Positions 1 through 6,865 are shown, numbered from the stretch's first letter. The stretch is 15,453 bases of DNA from Gammaproteobacteria bacterium (GCA_013817465.1 JACDCP010000035.1:1-15453), one strand, 5' to 3'. Notes: generated by a model not told the origin, from the letters alone. A program made the numbers and translations.

Positions 1-309
1 GGTCTTGACCAAGCTCGCATTGCTGATCGAGCGTGCGGTCCACACCACTTCGCCGTCAGTAACCGTACCGCCGAGTGTCATTGGCCAGTCAGGCTCGCGC
101 ACTTTCGTCTGCCCCGCTACCGTGGCCTCGTACTCGAAGCTGGTTGGGCCTTTGCCGCCATCGAGCAGCTCGCGCGGGCGCACCCGCTCTGCCAGCGCAT
201 GTACCTCGCCGACGCGCCAGTAACGCGCACAGAAGCCGGTCAGGTTGAAACCGTACGGCTTGCGTTCGCCGACGCCGAGACAGATCCGTGCGACGATCTT
301 GCAGCTCAT
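1..309 (-). CDS. Phage tail-associated protein, partial (3' end beyond window)
   Basis: The frame stays open from the ATG at 309 to the left edge, giving the first 103 residues. It begins MSCKIVARICLGVGERKPYG and contains EPDWPMTLGGTVTDGEVVW (about residues 73-91), the pattern 'PxWPxxxGxxVxDGxVxW' that recurs in phage tail and tail-fibre proteins. The final visible residues, SNASLVKT, resemble the stretch that precedes a 'WTVPxGL' beta segment in such proteins, but that part lies outside the window. The ATG overlaps the stop of the 23-codon ORF upstream (306-377), so translation is probably coupled. Role: probably virion structural, seen only in part. Tail assignment is inference from motif pattern. 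Confidence 0.7.
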   Translation of the reverse strand, partial: MSCKIVARICLGVGERKPYGFNLTGFCARYWRVGEVHALAERVRPRELLDGGKGPTSFEYEATVAGQTKVREPDWPMTLGGTVTDGEVVWTARSISNASLVKT

Positions 310-377
310 CCCAGCACCTCGTACCAGCTGATGCTGTAGGTCGCCGCGACGTCCGGGTCTTTCGGCGCGAGGCTCAT
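306..377 (-). CDS. 23-residue micro-ORF between two overlapping phage genes
   Basis: This ORF encodes 23 residues and contains KDPDVAATYSISW, close to the N-terminal 'DPDxxxxYxxxW' motif of a common roughly 110-residue phage tail protein. Its ATG overlaps the TGA of the upstream gene (374-592) and its TGA overlaps the ATG of the downstream gene, both as ATGA. Precise coupling at both ends argues that it is translated. It may be a stand-alone mini-protein, a reduced remnant of the longer family, or simply a translational bridge. No function can be assigned. Confidence 0.45.
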   Translation of the reverse strand: MSLAPKDPDVAATYSISWYEVLG

Positions 378-592
378 CGCCAACTTCTCACGTCGTCGAG
401 ACAGGGCGTACCGATCATCGCCCCGTGCTCGTCACGCCAGCTCATGCGCACCTCAGTGCCGTCGGTGCAGCGGATCAGCAACTGCGCCGGCGTGGAGAGC
501 AGGCGCTCGATCTGCTTGCCGCGGAGCTGCGCGCTGACCGGCTGCGGCCGGCCTTCGCGCACAATGACGTTGGAGCGCCGCAGACCGAGCAT
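374..592 (-). CDS. Small hypothetical phage protein (72 aa)
   Basis: 72 residues, not recognised. It reads as a small beta-rich protein: LLIRCTDGTEVRMSW followed by RDEHGAMIGTPCLDDV. The ATG shares its A with the TGA of the upstream gene (592-957), and the stop overlaps the micro-ORF start, so it sits in a coupled late operon. Codon use is GC-rich like its neighbours. Probably a minor structural or assembly protein; this rests only on context. Confidence 0.6.
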   Translation of the reverse strand: MLGLRRSNVIVREGRPQPVSAQLRGKQIERLLSTPAQLLIRCTDGTEVRMSWRDEHGAMIGTPCLDDVRSWR

Positions 593-957
593 CAGACCGG
601 ATCAGCTATTTCAATGTCCCAGGCCGGTATCGTCACCGTGCCACCTGAGGTGAGCGCCTGCGAGGTGCAGGTCGTCACGTACAGGAGCAGCGTGGCGGAG
701 ATGATCGCGATGTGCGTCGCCGTGCCGGTCGCGTCGATCGGTATGGCGGCCTGCTGGCCGAGCGTCAGCTTGCGACCACTGGTATCGCCATTGGCGAGCG
801 TGCCGTCGGTCGCGTCGACGGCAACATCAGCCAGCGAATCCGCAATGGCCGCGGCGCGGTCCAGCGGCTCCGCCGTGTTGACATGGAACGCAGCCATGTT
901 CGCGTTGATGACGTTGAGCGCACCATCGAGCACGCTGTCGTCAGACTTTTTACCCAT
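592..957 (-). CDS. Phage structural-type protein of unknown function (121 aa)
   Basis: 121 residues starting MGKKSDDSVLDGALN and ending TVTIPAWDIEIADPV. The N-terminal 'VLDGALNxINAN' helix, a central GRKLTL segment, the ATHIAIIS strand and the C-terminal 'GGTVTIPAWDIEIxDP' are a combination I associate with small proteins next to tail-fibre genes in tailed phages. No signal peptide or membrane segment. The ATG at 957 lies 2 bases after the preceding stop; only a weak GGGG ribosome site lies upstream, which fits coupled translation. Biochemical role unknown. Confidence 0.65.
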   Translation of the reverse strand: MGKKSDDSVLDGALNVINANMAAFHVNTAEPLDRAAAIADSLADVAVDATDGTLANGDTSGRKLTLGQQAAIPIDATGTATHIAIISATLLLYVTTCTSQALTSGGTVTIPAWDIEIADPV

Positions 958-959
958 GT

Positions 960-1181
960 TCAGATCCCCACTGTCCGATGGCCGATACGCCCGTGCTGCA
1001 CATCGAGCTCGACGTGCTTCGGTAATGACGCCACAGTCGGCCCGGCACCGTCGACCCGGGTCGCCCAGCCGCAGCTGCAGAGGTAAGTGCCGAGGCCCTC
1101 GTAGACCGTGATCCGGTCGTGCTTCTCGTAGGTCCGCCCGCCGTGTTGGACGCGCTGATTCATCTCGATCCGCATTGGCAT
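960..1181 (-). CDS. Small hypothetical phage protein with CSCGW motif (73 aa)
   Basis: 73 residues. I chose the ATG at 1181 (MPMRIEMNQRV); in-frame ATGs at 1172 and 1163 are alternatives, and a longer frame reaching back to 1361 lies inside the coding region of the 653-residue protein and is rejected. The middle reads RITVYEGLGTYLCSCGW, a beta-hairpin-like stretch with one CxC pair that might bind metal or form a disulfide. The start lies 4 bases after the upstream stop. No function recognised. Confidence 0.55.
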   Translation of the reverse strand: MPMRIEMNQRVQHGGRTYEKHDRITVYEGLGTYLCSCGWATRVDGAGPTVASLPKHVELDVQHGRIGHRTVGI

Positions 1182-1185
1182 AAAC

Positions 1186-3147
1186 TCACGCGTTGAAGGT
1201 GCGCCGCCCGCGGGCGACGACAAATGTGCGGGTTTCGGCCCGGGCCGTCGATGTCCTGTTATCGGGCTCGACCACGAACACCCGGGCAGGGTCGTTGACA
1301 AAGCCGCCGAGCTGCAGGGTAACCTGCTCCGCCAGCTGCTGGTGCAGGCTGCTCGACACAATCAGCACCTGCGTCGCCGTCAGCACGAGATCAGCAGCCG
1401 TGTGCGCGTGCACTGCATCCGCCACCGCGAGCAGGAGGCTGTCGGAAATCAGCGCGAACTCGTCCGCCAGATGATCGTGATTGGCGCCTGCAACCGCCAG
1501 CAGATGTGCCTGCACGAGCGCGAGATTCTCAGCGCTGTGGCCGTGCAGCGCGCCCGCCACCACCAGCACGCCGGCCTGGCTCAGCACGACGTCGTCGGCG
1601 CCGTGCGCGTGCAGCGCATCCGCCACCGCGAGCAGCGTGCTGACGCTGATCGTGATGTTGTCGGCGCCATGCGCGTGCAGGGCCTCCTGCACAGCCAGGG
1701 TGTGTGCCTGCACGAGCGCCACATTGTCCACCAGGTGAGCGTGGGCGGCGTCCTCAATCGCCAGCGCCGCGGCCTCGCTCAATGTCAGGCTGGCGGCGGA
1801 ATGGCCGTGGCTCACATCGGCAACCGCCAACACATGCGCCTGGGCGAGATCGAGGCTGGCCGCTGAGTGCCCGTGCAGCGCATCCTGCATGGCCAGCATA
1901 TTCGCTTGCGTCAGCTGCGGGCTGGCGACGACCTGTCCGTGTTCCGCGCTCTGCACAGCCAGCGTAACTGGCGCGGGGACGGATTCAATGGCCAGATACC
2001 AGCCGCCCCGAGCCGCAGCCCCGACCGTGGTCAGGTCGTAAGTGAAACCGTCCGCGTCGAACGACTGCAGTGTGCCGACGATGTCCGCAACACCGCTCTG
2101 GCGCGGCTTGTGCCACGCCTGGTTGGCGCTCAGCGACTGCGTGTTGTGCGGGTTCGCGAAGCGTTCCTGCGCCACCGCCAGGGAAAACTCCGCGGCCGCG
2201 GTGGCCAGCGAATAACCCGCTTCGCCACCCTCAACCGCGGCGTTCAGAAGCGTGTCGCCGGTGAGGCCAGCGAGCACGAATTGCGGTGTGAAACCCACAC
2301 CCGCGACGGCCATGTCGCCGACCACCGTCGGTGTGGTCAGGTCGCCGACCTTGCTACTGAGCGTAGCGAACTCGAGCGCCAGATAGCGCACGGTGTCGAG
2401 TCCTGCCGCGCCCAGCCGAGGCGTGAAATCGACAGTCGTCGCGGTGAAGTTGCTCACCTCGACGCCGTAGACGGGATTCGGCCCCTGGGTTTTCAGCGCA
2501 GCATACTGGTCACTGAGCCAGGTGCGCTGATTGCCCACCGTCTGATTCGACGGCGCGCGCTGGCTTATCGCGCGCCGGGTGCCGTCTCGGTGTGCGACGC
2601 CCAGCGCGTATTCGAACAGCGCATTGTCGCCATTGGCTGCTCGGTGGGCGGAAAACACGATCAGCACATCAGCGGCGAAGCCGATGTTCGCAGTCACCGC
2701 AACATCGACCGTGTTGAGCACCACCGAGCCCAGCACGGCTTGCAGATCCGTGCCGGCGAAGAACACGGAAGTCAGCAGGTAACCGGCGCTCGGTGCCACT
2801 GTCCAGTCGACGCGCACGCCATCGGCGATAAACGCATCCAGTTGCGCCGCGCCGTCCTGCCCCGGTGCATTGCGCGGCGCTATCAGCTCGGTCGACGAAT
2901 CCCGCTTGCGCGCGTTGGACGGGCTGATGTTGTCGGTGTCGAACACCGACACGTTCGCTTGCCCGGCGCCTTGCGCCGCACCGATCACCAGCATTGCGTG
3001 CGGCGCAAGGCTGCCAGCCACTGTGCCGGAAGTCAGGAAATGCAGGCTGGCTTTCGGCGTCGCACCGTTTAAGGCGGCGGTGAACGACTGCAGGCCGGTG
3101 AAAGTGTTCACCGCGCGCTGATCGAGGCCGATTCTCACATCAGGCAT
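1186..3147 (-). CDS. Tail-type virion protein with ten 22-residue HxH repeats (653 aa)
   Basis: 653 residues. The ATG at 3147 (MPDVRIGLDQR) is preceded by AGGGGG five bases upstream; the open frame extends to 3354 but that part looks non-coding. Residues 1 to about 395 form two related beta-rich modules (GFTPQFVLAGLTGD, then FDADGFTYDL and GGWYLAIE), a layout seen in phage tail and fibre proteins. Residues 403-613 are a tandem array of ten 22-residue units, most with an HxH pair (HGH, HAH, HDH) followed by about ten residues and a hydrophobic LAVADA-like strand. The last 30 residues (RVFVVEPDNRTS, then TRTFVVARGRRTF) match a motif common at the end of phage tail proteins. First gene after the terminator at 3307-3351, so probably late. 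Host-contact role is inferred. Confidence 0.75.
   Translation of the reverse strand: MPDVRIGLDQRAVNTFTGLQSFTAALNGATPKASLHFLTSGTVAGSLAPHAMLVIGAAQGAGQANVSVFDTDNISPSNARKRDSSTELIAPRNAPGQDGAAQLDAFIADGVRVDWTVAPSAGYLLTSVFFAGTDLQAVLGSVVLNTVDVAVTANIGFAADVLIVFSAHRAANGDNALFEYALGVAHRDGTRRAISQRAPSNQTVGNQRTWLSDQYAALKTQGPNPVYGVEVSNFTATTVDFTPRLGAAGLDTVRYLALEFATLSSKVGDLTTPTVVGDMAVAGVGFTPQFVLAGLTGDTLLNAAVEGGEAGYSLATAAAEFSLAVAQERFANPHNTQSLSANQAWHKPRQSGVADIVGTLQSFDADGFTYDLTTVGAAARGGWYLAIESVPAPVTLAVQSAEHGQVVASPQLTQANMLAMQDALHGHSAASLDLAQAHVLAVADVSHGHSAASLTLSEAAALAIEDAAHAHLVDNVALVQAHTLAVQEALHAHGADNITISVSTLLAVADALHAHGADDVVLSQAGVLVVAGALHGHSAENLALVQAHLLAVAGANHDHLADEFALISDSLLLAVADAVHAHTAADLVLTATQVLIVSSSLHQQLAEQVTLQLGGFVNDPARVFVVEPDNRTSTARAETRTFVVARGRRTFNA
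1309..1941 (-). repeat. Ten tandem 66-bp coding repeats (22-residue HxH units)
   Basis: The first histidine of each unit falls at residues 403, 425, 447, 469, 491, 513, 535, 557, 580 and 602 of the protein, a strict 22-residue period with a single 23-residue step. The last unit is partial and has HQQ; the first has HGQ. The DNA copies have diverged, so this is old protein repetition under selection and not recent slippage. Confidence 0.85.
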
Positions 3148-3185
3148 CGCGCCCCCTGAGAGGGCCCGCCGCGCCCCCTGAGAGG
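3148..3185 (-). promoter_or_regulatory. Duplicated ribosome-binding segment (16-bp direct repeat)
   Basis: CGCGCCCCCTGAGAGG occurs at 3148-3163 and again at 3170-3185, exactly 22 bp apart. On the minus strand each copy carries the purine run CAGGGGG; the proximal one is the ribosome-binding site of the 653-residue gene. The second copy has no start codon behind it. Confidence 0.6.
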
Positions 3186-3306
3186 CAAACCTGCCCGCAG
3201 ACAGGCCAGATTGTTGCGCCCAGGAGTTACCGGCCACGCTGCGCGCTTCGCGCATGGCGCTTTTCGAGGACCGCAATCTGCGGGGCGCTGTCGCGGCGCG
3301 GGGGGC

Positions 3307-3351
3307 AAAAAAAAGTTGCAGATGTGCAAAGGCCCGCTCGCGGCGGGCCTT
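3307..3351 (-). terminator. Strong intrinsic terminator region (tR'-like position)
   Basis: On the minus strand a perfect 9-bp stem AAGGCCCGC/GCGGGCCTT (3351-3343 with 3337-3329, loop of 5) is followed by a small TTGCA/TGCAA hairpin (3329-3316) and, one base further, a run of eight T (3314-3307). It lies between the Q-like gene and the first late gene, the place where lambda has tR'. The GC-rich hairpin may also work on the plus strand, but only the minus side has the long T run. Confidence 0.7.
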
Positions 3352-3445
3352 CATTTCGTGGTGACCCCGGATACAACGGGGCCCAGTGCAAATCCTGTCA
3401 CAACGCGAGGTCCGTGTCTATAGAACCCGCACCGTTGTGCGATTC
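3352..3445 (-). promoter_or_regulatory. Structured leader between Q-like gene and terminator
   Basis: No gene here. Two further hairpins precede the terminator on the minus strand: CGCAC/GTGCG (within 3423-3445, extended by GAA/TTC) and CCCCG/CGGGG with a 7-base loop (3365-3381). TATAAG at 3450-3445, overlapping the end of the Q-like gene, is a possible -10 box, but I see no good -35. By position this would hold the late promoter and Q-responsive leader; that is inference from the lambda layout. Confidence 0.4.
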
Positions 3446-3904
3446 TTATACGGTCACAAGTCCCACGCTGATTGCAGCGATTTTGTCCGCCACCGCCTGC
3501 TTTGCGCGGCTGCTTCGCTTACGGAAAGCGTCTGCAGAGAGTCCCAGCAGTACCGCCCGCGCGGCATCGGTCAGCAGCACGCCTGCTGCGTCCTGGATCA
3601 TGAGGTACTTGACCGCCAGCACCAGCTGATGCTCGGGGCTGACTCTGACGACAGCCAGGTGCGTCTCCCAGACCTCGCCCGGCATGTCGCGGCAGAGTAT
3701 CCGTGCGCCGAAATCTTTGCGCATCTGCCGCGCGATCGCGGTGCGCGACTCCTGCATCTCAGTCTTTTTCTGTCGCGCGATCCAGTAGAGCGCTGTGGTG
3801 ACGGGAAAATCACTGTTCTCGAGATCCCGCAGGTGCCAGTTCCCCCAGCGCACCAGTCGGCCGTGCAGCCAGCCGTAATCGGATCTCGGCCCGCGCTTCG
3901 TCAC
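3446..3904 (-). CDS. Q-like putative late-gene antiterminator (152 aa)
   Basis: 152 residues with no membrane or signal segment. The N-terminal part RLVRWGNWHLRD, FPVTTALYWIARQKK matches the 'LxxWGxW...YP' opening of phage antitermination Q proteins (Phage_antitermQ type), and the C-terminal part SPEHQLVLAVKYL, then LGLSADAFRKRSSRAKQAV, looks like the helix-turn-helix end of that family. The start is taken as the GTG at 3904; no strong ribosome site precedes it, so the start is uncertain. It is followed by a hairpin-rich leader and terminator and then late genes, which is where a Q protein acts. The family call is from motif pattern only; a small sigma-like regulator is the alternative. Confidence 0.6.
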   Translation of the reverse strand: MTKRGPRSDYGWLHGRLVRWGNWHLRDLENSDFPVTTALYWIARQKKTEMQESRTAIARQMRKDFGARILCRDMPGEVWETHLAVVRVSPEHQLVLAVKYLMIQDAAGVLLTDAARAVLLGLSADAFRKRSSRAKQAVADKIAAISVGLVTV

Positions 3905-3991
3905 ACGTCACGGCCAGCTCATGCTCGCACTGGTGCGACAGCCCGTTGCAGGCATGACATCAGCCCCCTCCTGTCCTTGCTGCCTTAGATT

Positions 3992-5602
3992 CTACCCGAA
4001 CCGGAAGCTGGACACGGACGACGGTGGCAGCCTGAGCTCGATCACGCCCAGCGCGGAAAATGTCTGCTGCGATTCCTGCGGCTCGAGCTCGACGCTCTGC
4101 GCTGTCACATCCGTATCGACGCCCGCCCGGCCTGCGGCGAAAGCATGCCTGACGGTGACGGCCCGTCTAGCGAAAGGCGCGTACGTCACAGCGACCGGCT
4201 GCTCGCTGGCAGAGCGATTCACCGCCCACAGGCCGAGCTGCTCGCCGCAGGAATCACGGAATGCCACCGCGCGCACGTCGTAGCCCCCTGCGTATCCGCT
4301 CGCGTTCGGGCTCTCAGTCCGCGTGCGCAGCACGACCGGCAGCTTAAGATCGCGCAGCACGCGCAGCGCCCAGTAGGTCGGCCGCGGGCGGAGGTCGTTG
4401 TGCTCGTGATGGGCGTCGAACAGCTCCCACGGCGTGGCATTCGCACCCCACAGAGCTGCTCCCTGCACGCTCGGCAATTGCGCGAGGCTGATGAGAAAAT
4501 CCGCCGTGCTGATCGCGCCCTGCTGGTTGCTGGTCAGCGGGCCGCGGTCCTTGGTCGGTTTGCCGGCACCCAAATTGATGCCGCGCGCGTGCTCGGTTAT
4601 CCATACGTTGAGTGCGTTGCCATCGCGTTGCTCGCTGGCGGCCTGCATGGCGCGCTGATATTGTCTCAGCCGCCAGGTCAGGTTCTTGGTCTGCACGTCT
4701 TCCATGCCTGGATCGTCATAGTAAAACTGCATGGAGAAGTCTGTGACCTCGGGCAATCCGTCCAGAACGTCGCCAATGAAATCTTGATATCTGCTCTTGC
4801 CGGTGCCTGCATCGCCGCGATACTGCCAGTCGAAATCGCGCAGGAAAGCGATGAACCGCGCTTCCGGATCGACGTCCAGGACGGCATCCATCGTCGCCCG
4901 CGCACGTTTGATGTATTTGTCATGCGGCCACTGATACTCGGCCCTGTCCAGCTCGTTGCCGAGCTGGTAGAGCTTCACATCGCCCTTGAGACGCTGCGCG
5001 AGATTGGCATTGCTGTCCGCCATTTCTTCCGCCGACAGCTCATGCAGCGAGTCCGTCTCGTGATAGCCCAGCAGGTTGAGCACGTAGACCGGCTCGCCGC
5101 CGGTCTGCTCGACCACGCTCATGAATTCATCCGGGCCGAACAGTACCGTACGCACCTCCCCCCCGGCAGCTTTGGTCGTGGCTTGCGGCAGGCGATTCTG
5201 ATTCTGGCCGACAGCTCGTTGCCACCAGAAATGATTCGACATCAGGCCACCGGGATAGCGGTACAGCGCACCGGGGAACGCTTTCAGGAATTCCAGCGAT
5301 CGCGCATGAAACGCGCCATCCTTGAAAAGGTCGTTCTGCACGGAAATGTGCCGGAGATTGAAGCCGAACACCGTATCCGGCAGCTCATCGCGCACTACCT
5401 CGTCCACGATGAGGATCGACGCCCGCTCGGCCGGCTGCACGTCGATGTCCTGGTGCTGCCACGCGGGCGGCGCCTCGACCGGCGGCTGCAGCGCCTCTTC
5501 GACAGCAGCTTCGAACTCGTCTGTAAGCGCGTTGAGCTCATTGGTGAATGCGCGCAGCAGCTCGCGGATGTGTGCGGGCTGCGTAGCTGCTAGATTGGAC
5601 AT
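3992..5602 (-). CDS. GH51-like clan GH-A glycoside hydrolase (536 aa)
   Basis: 536 residues; the ATG at 5602 has AGGAGG seven bases upstream. Residues 10-40 form an acidic amphipathic helix (HIRELLRAF, ELNALTDEFEAAVEEAL). From about 65 the sequence follows an arabinofuranosidase-type TIM barrel: YRYPGGLMSNHFWW (114-127, compare 'RxPGG' of GH51/GH79), LGNELDR with predicted acid/base E217 after Asn216, and NVWITEHARG with predicted nucleophile E337. After about 440 comes a beta-sandwich ending ELRLPPSSVSSFRF, the usual tail of these enzymes. No signal peptide is seen, so it would stay cytoplasmic, be released at lysis, or ride on the virion through its N-terminal helix. It follows a secreted beta-rich protein by 10 bases. 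Substrate cannot be read from sequence; alpha-L-arabinoside or another plant or capsule glycan is possible. Confidence 0.75.
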   Translation of the reverse strand: MSNLAATQPAHIRELLRAFTNELNALTDEFEAAVEEALQPPVEAPPAWQHQDIDVQPAERASILIVDEVVRDELPDTVFGFNLRHISVQNDLFKDGAFHARSLEFLKAFPGALYRYPGGLMSNHFWWQRAVGQNQNRLPQATTKAAGGEVRTVLFGPDEFMSVVEQTGGEPVYVLNLLGYHETDSLHELSAEEMADSNANLAQRLKGDVKLYQLGNELDRAEYQWPHDKYIKRARATMDAVLDVDPEARFIAFLRDFDWQYRGDAGTGKSRYQDFIGDVLDGLPEVTDFSMQFYYDDPGMEDVQTKNLTWRLRQYQRAMQAASEQRDGNALNVWITEHARGINLGAGKPTKDRGPLTSNQQGAISTADFLISLAQLPSVQGAALWGANATPWELFDAHHEHNDLRPRPTYWALRVLRDLKLPVVLRTRTESPNASGYAGGYDVRAVAFRDSCGEQLGLWAVNRSASEQPVAVTYAPFARRAVTVRHAFAAGRAGVDTDVTAQSVELEPQESQQTFSALGVIELRLPPSSVSSFRFG

Positions 5603-5612
5603 GGCTGGCCTC

Positions 5613-6311
5613 CTATGGCGCTGCCGTAATACGTAGGCCCTCGATCAAGATCACGCCCTGCTTGTTTGCCGTATGCAGCGTGAGATTCAGCCGTGGCTTG
5701 TCGGCCGTGATCCTCTCGTCAACTTTTACCGCGCCTTCGAAGGGCTTGCTCTTCTGGCCGGGGCCGGTCGCGAATCGGTGCGCGCAGGGGTCCGCCGTAC
5801 AACTCGCTACGCGGTACTGGATGCGATAGCGTTTGCCTGGCTCGAGCGGTTGTTCGCTGCCGGCGCCGGGGGAGTTCTGCGCGCCGCCGCCGTGGCGAAT
5901 GCTGAGCTGGCCATCCTTAGGCTCGCCGCTGCAGCGACTGCCGTTGGTGCAGCCCCAGGTGGTGACCTCGGCGAGGTTGGCGGCGGGTTCCGGCTCGGGT
6001 TCCGGCTCCGGATCAGGCTCGGGTTCCGGCTCCGGATCAGGCTCGGGTTCCGGCTCCGGTGATGTGTAGACCCATCGCTTAATGCACGAGCGGCGCTCGA
6101 GCGGACCCGTACCGATTGCGGCATCACCGTAGTGGTACTCGCACTGCTCGTCCCAATGCCAGTTGTTCCAGGAGTTCCGGCCCTCGTCCTCCTCGGCTGC
6201 ATCCGCGCGCTCGAGCGAGACGTACACGAGAATCGCGAGCAGCGTACCCGCCACCGCCATCCTCAGCATTTTCGGTCGTTCTGCCTCTCGGCGGCTTCTA
6301 ATCCTGCTCAT
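5613..6311 (-). CDS. Secreted protein with PEP linker and beta-sandwich-like domain (232 aa)
   Basis: 232 residues from the ATG at 6311, which has GGAGG nine bases upstream; a GTG at 6332 is less likely. Residues 15-38 form a signal peptide (MLRMAVAGTLLAILVYVSL, cleavage likely after ADA). A short Trp-rich module (SWNNWHWDEQCEYHYGD) follows, then a Pro-Glu/Asp linker (85-109) and a C-terminal domain (GKRYRIQYRV, FEGAVKVDERI, VILIEGLRI) that reads like a carbohydrate-binding or galactose-binding beta-sandwich. The mature part has six cysteines (57, 76, 121, 127, 171, 176), which fits disulfides outside the cytoplasm. The pairing with the glycosidase gene 10 bases downstream suggests a joint role at a glycan surface. 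Function not established. Confidence 0.7.
   Translation of the reverse strand: MSRIRSRREAERPKMLRMAVAGTLLAILVYVSLERADAAEEDEGRNSWNNWHWDEQCEYHYGDAAIGTGPLERRSCIKRWVYTSPEPEPEPDPEPEPEPDPEPEPEPEPAANLAEVTTWGCTNGSRCSGEPKDGQLSIRHGGGAQNSPGAGSEQPLEPGKRYRIQYRVASCTADPCAHRFATGPGQKSKPFEGAVKVDERITADKPRLNLTLHTANKQGVILIEGLRITAAP
5985..6059 (-). repeat. 24-bp tandem repeat encoding the PEPEPEPD linker
   Basis: GGATCAGGCTCGGGTTCCGGCTCC-type units repeat with a 24-bp period (8 codons) for about three copies. The copies are nearly identical, so unlike the 66-bp repeats this tract is probably prone to slippage and length change. Confidence 0.8.
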
Positions 6312-6389
6312 AACCGTGGTCCTCCATCTCACCCAGTCTTAGTCTCAGCAACCATGCGGCTGAGCGCGCTTTGCAACTGCCGTACCGTT

Positions 6390-6566
6390 TTACGGCCGGA
6401 TGTCAATGACTTGCACTTCACTTTTCGAGCGCTCCAGTTTCTGCTCCTTGCGCCGCGCCCAGGCCGCCTGTTTGTGTAGCTAAGCCCACTGGATCAGCGC
6501 CTTCTGCTCATCGGCCTCCGCGTGGCGCTGCTTCCCCAGTATCACTGTCGCCGCTCCCCCTGCCAT
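6390..6566 (-). pseudogene. Small ORF interrupted by an in-frame amber codon
   Basis: An ATG at 6566 with an excellent ribosome site (GAGGGGGAAAC before it) opens a frame that reads MAGGAATVILGKQRHAEADE, then QKALIQWA, and meets TAG at 6482-6480. The same frame continues without further stops for 29 codons (LHKQAAWARRKEQKLERSKS, then EVQVIDIRP) to TAA at 6392-6390. Both halves look coding: one charged helical protein of 58 residues with the amber at codon 29. The 'DEQKALIQWA' helix resembles the start of VRR-NUC phage nucleases, but no nuclease core follows. Either a nonsense-mutated gene, a 28-residue peptide, or programmed readthrough. TAG is used as an ordinary stop elsewhere (repressor, integrase). 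Confidence 0.5.
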
Positions 6567-6786
6567 GTTTCCCCCTCGGCAGAACCTGCCGCATGTAGGC
6601 CACCATGCGCACGTTGTACACCTCGTCCGGCACCCGCCACGGATCGTCCGCGAGGCGGAAATCGATGACGCCCGTCGTGTTGCGCGCCACCCAGTCGATC
6701 GATTCCGGATCCGTGTCGAGTGCCATCAGCCACGCGTCACGGGTTTGCAAAGGCGGGAGGCCAGAGAGCCCATAACCATCGGCCAA
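6508..6786 (-). CDS. Hypothetical phage protein downstream of replication genes (92 aa)
   Basis: 92 residues in this frame; the core reads RDAWLMALDTDPESIDWVAR, then VIDFRLADDPWRVPDEVYNV, RMVAYMRQVLPRG and looks like a real protein of unknown function. The start is unclear: the only upstream start is TTG at 6786, with GGGAGG directly touching it (no spacer), while ATG at 6726 would lose the first 20 residues. A second frame just upstream (6737-6841) reads TPSARLHEAMLREVGRW, so the true N-terminus may lie there and have been separated by a frameshift. The C-terminus overlaps the ATG of the amber-interrupted ORF. Confidence 0.55.
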   Translation of the reverse strand: MADGYGLSGLPPLQTRDAWLMALDTDPESIDWVARNTTGVIDFRLADDPWRVPDEVYNVRMVAYMRQVLPRGKHGRGSGDSDTGEAAPRGGR

Positions 6787-6865
6787 CCTCCCTCAGCATG
6801 GCCTCGTGCAGGCGCGCAGACGGCGTGCGCGCGGCAGTCAACGGCTCTGTGGTGTATTCGTCCCG

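Noticed and set aside
1867..3072. Plus-strand open frame of 401 codons
   Set aside because: Antisense to the tail-type repeat protein; composition is Arg/His-rich as expected for a shadow frame.
3148..3354. 69-residue N-terminal extension of the tail-type protein
   Set aside because: The extension is Arg/Ala-rich without structure, runs into the terminator region, and the ATG at 3147 has a strong ribosome site.
4145..5593. Long plus-strand open frame of 482 codons
   Set aside because: It is exactly antisense to the glycosidase, whose catalytic motifs, ribosome site and C-terminus are clear. Long antisense frames are expected in GC-rich coding DNA.
6480..6482. Phage-wide recoding of the amber codon
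   Set aside because: TAG ends other well-defined genes here (repressor at 10314-10316, integrase at 14194-14196), so it is a normal stop in this genome.
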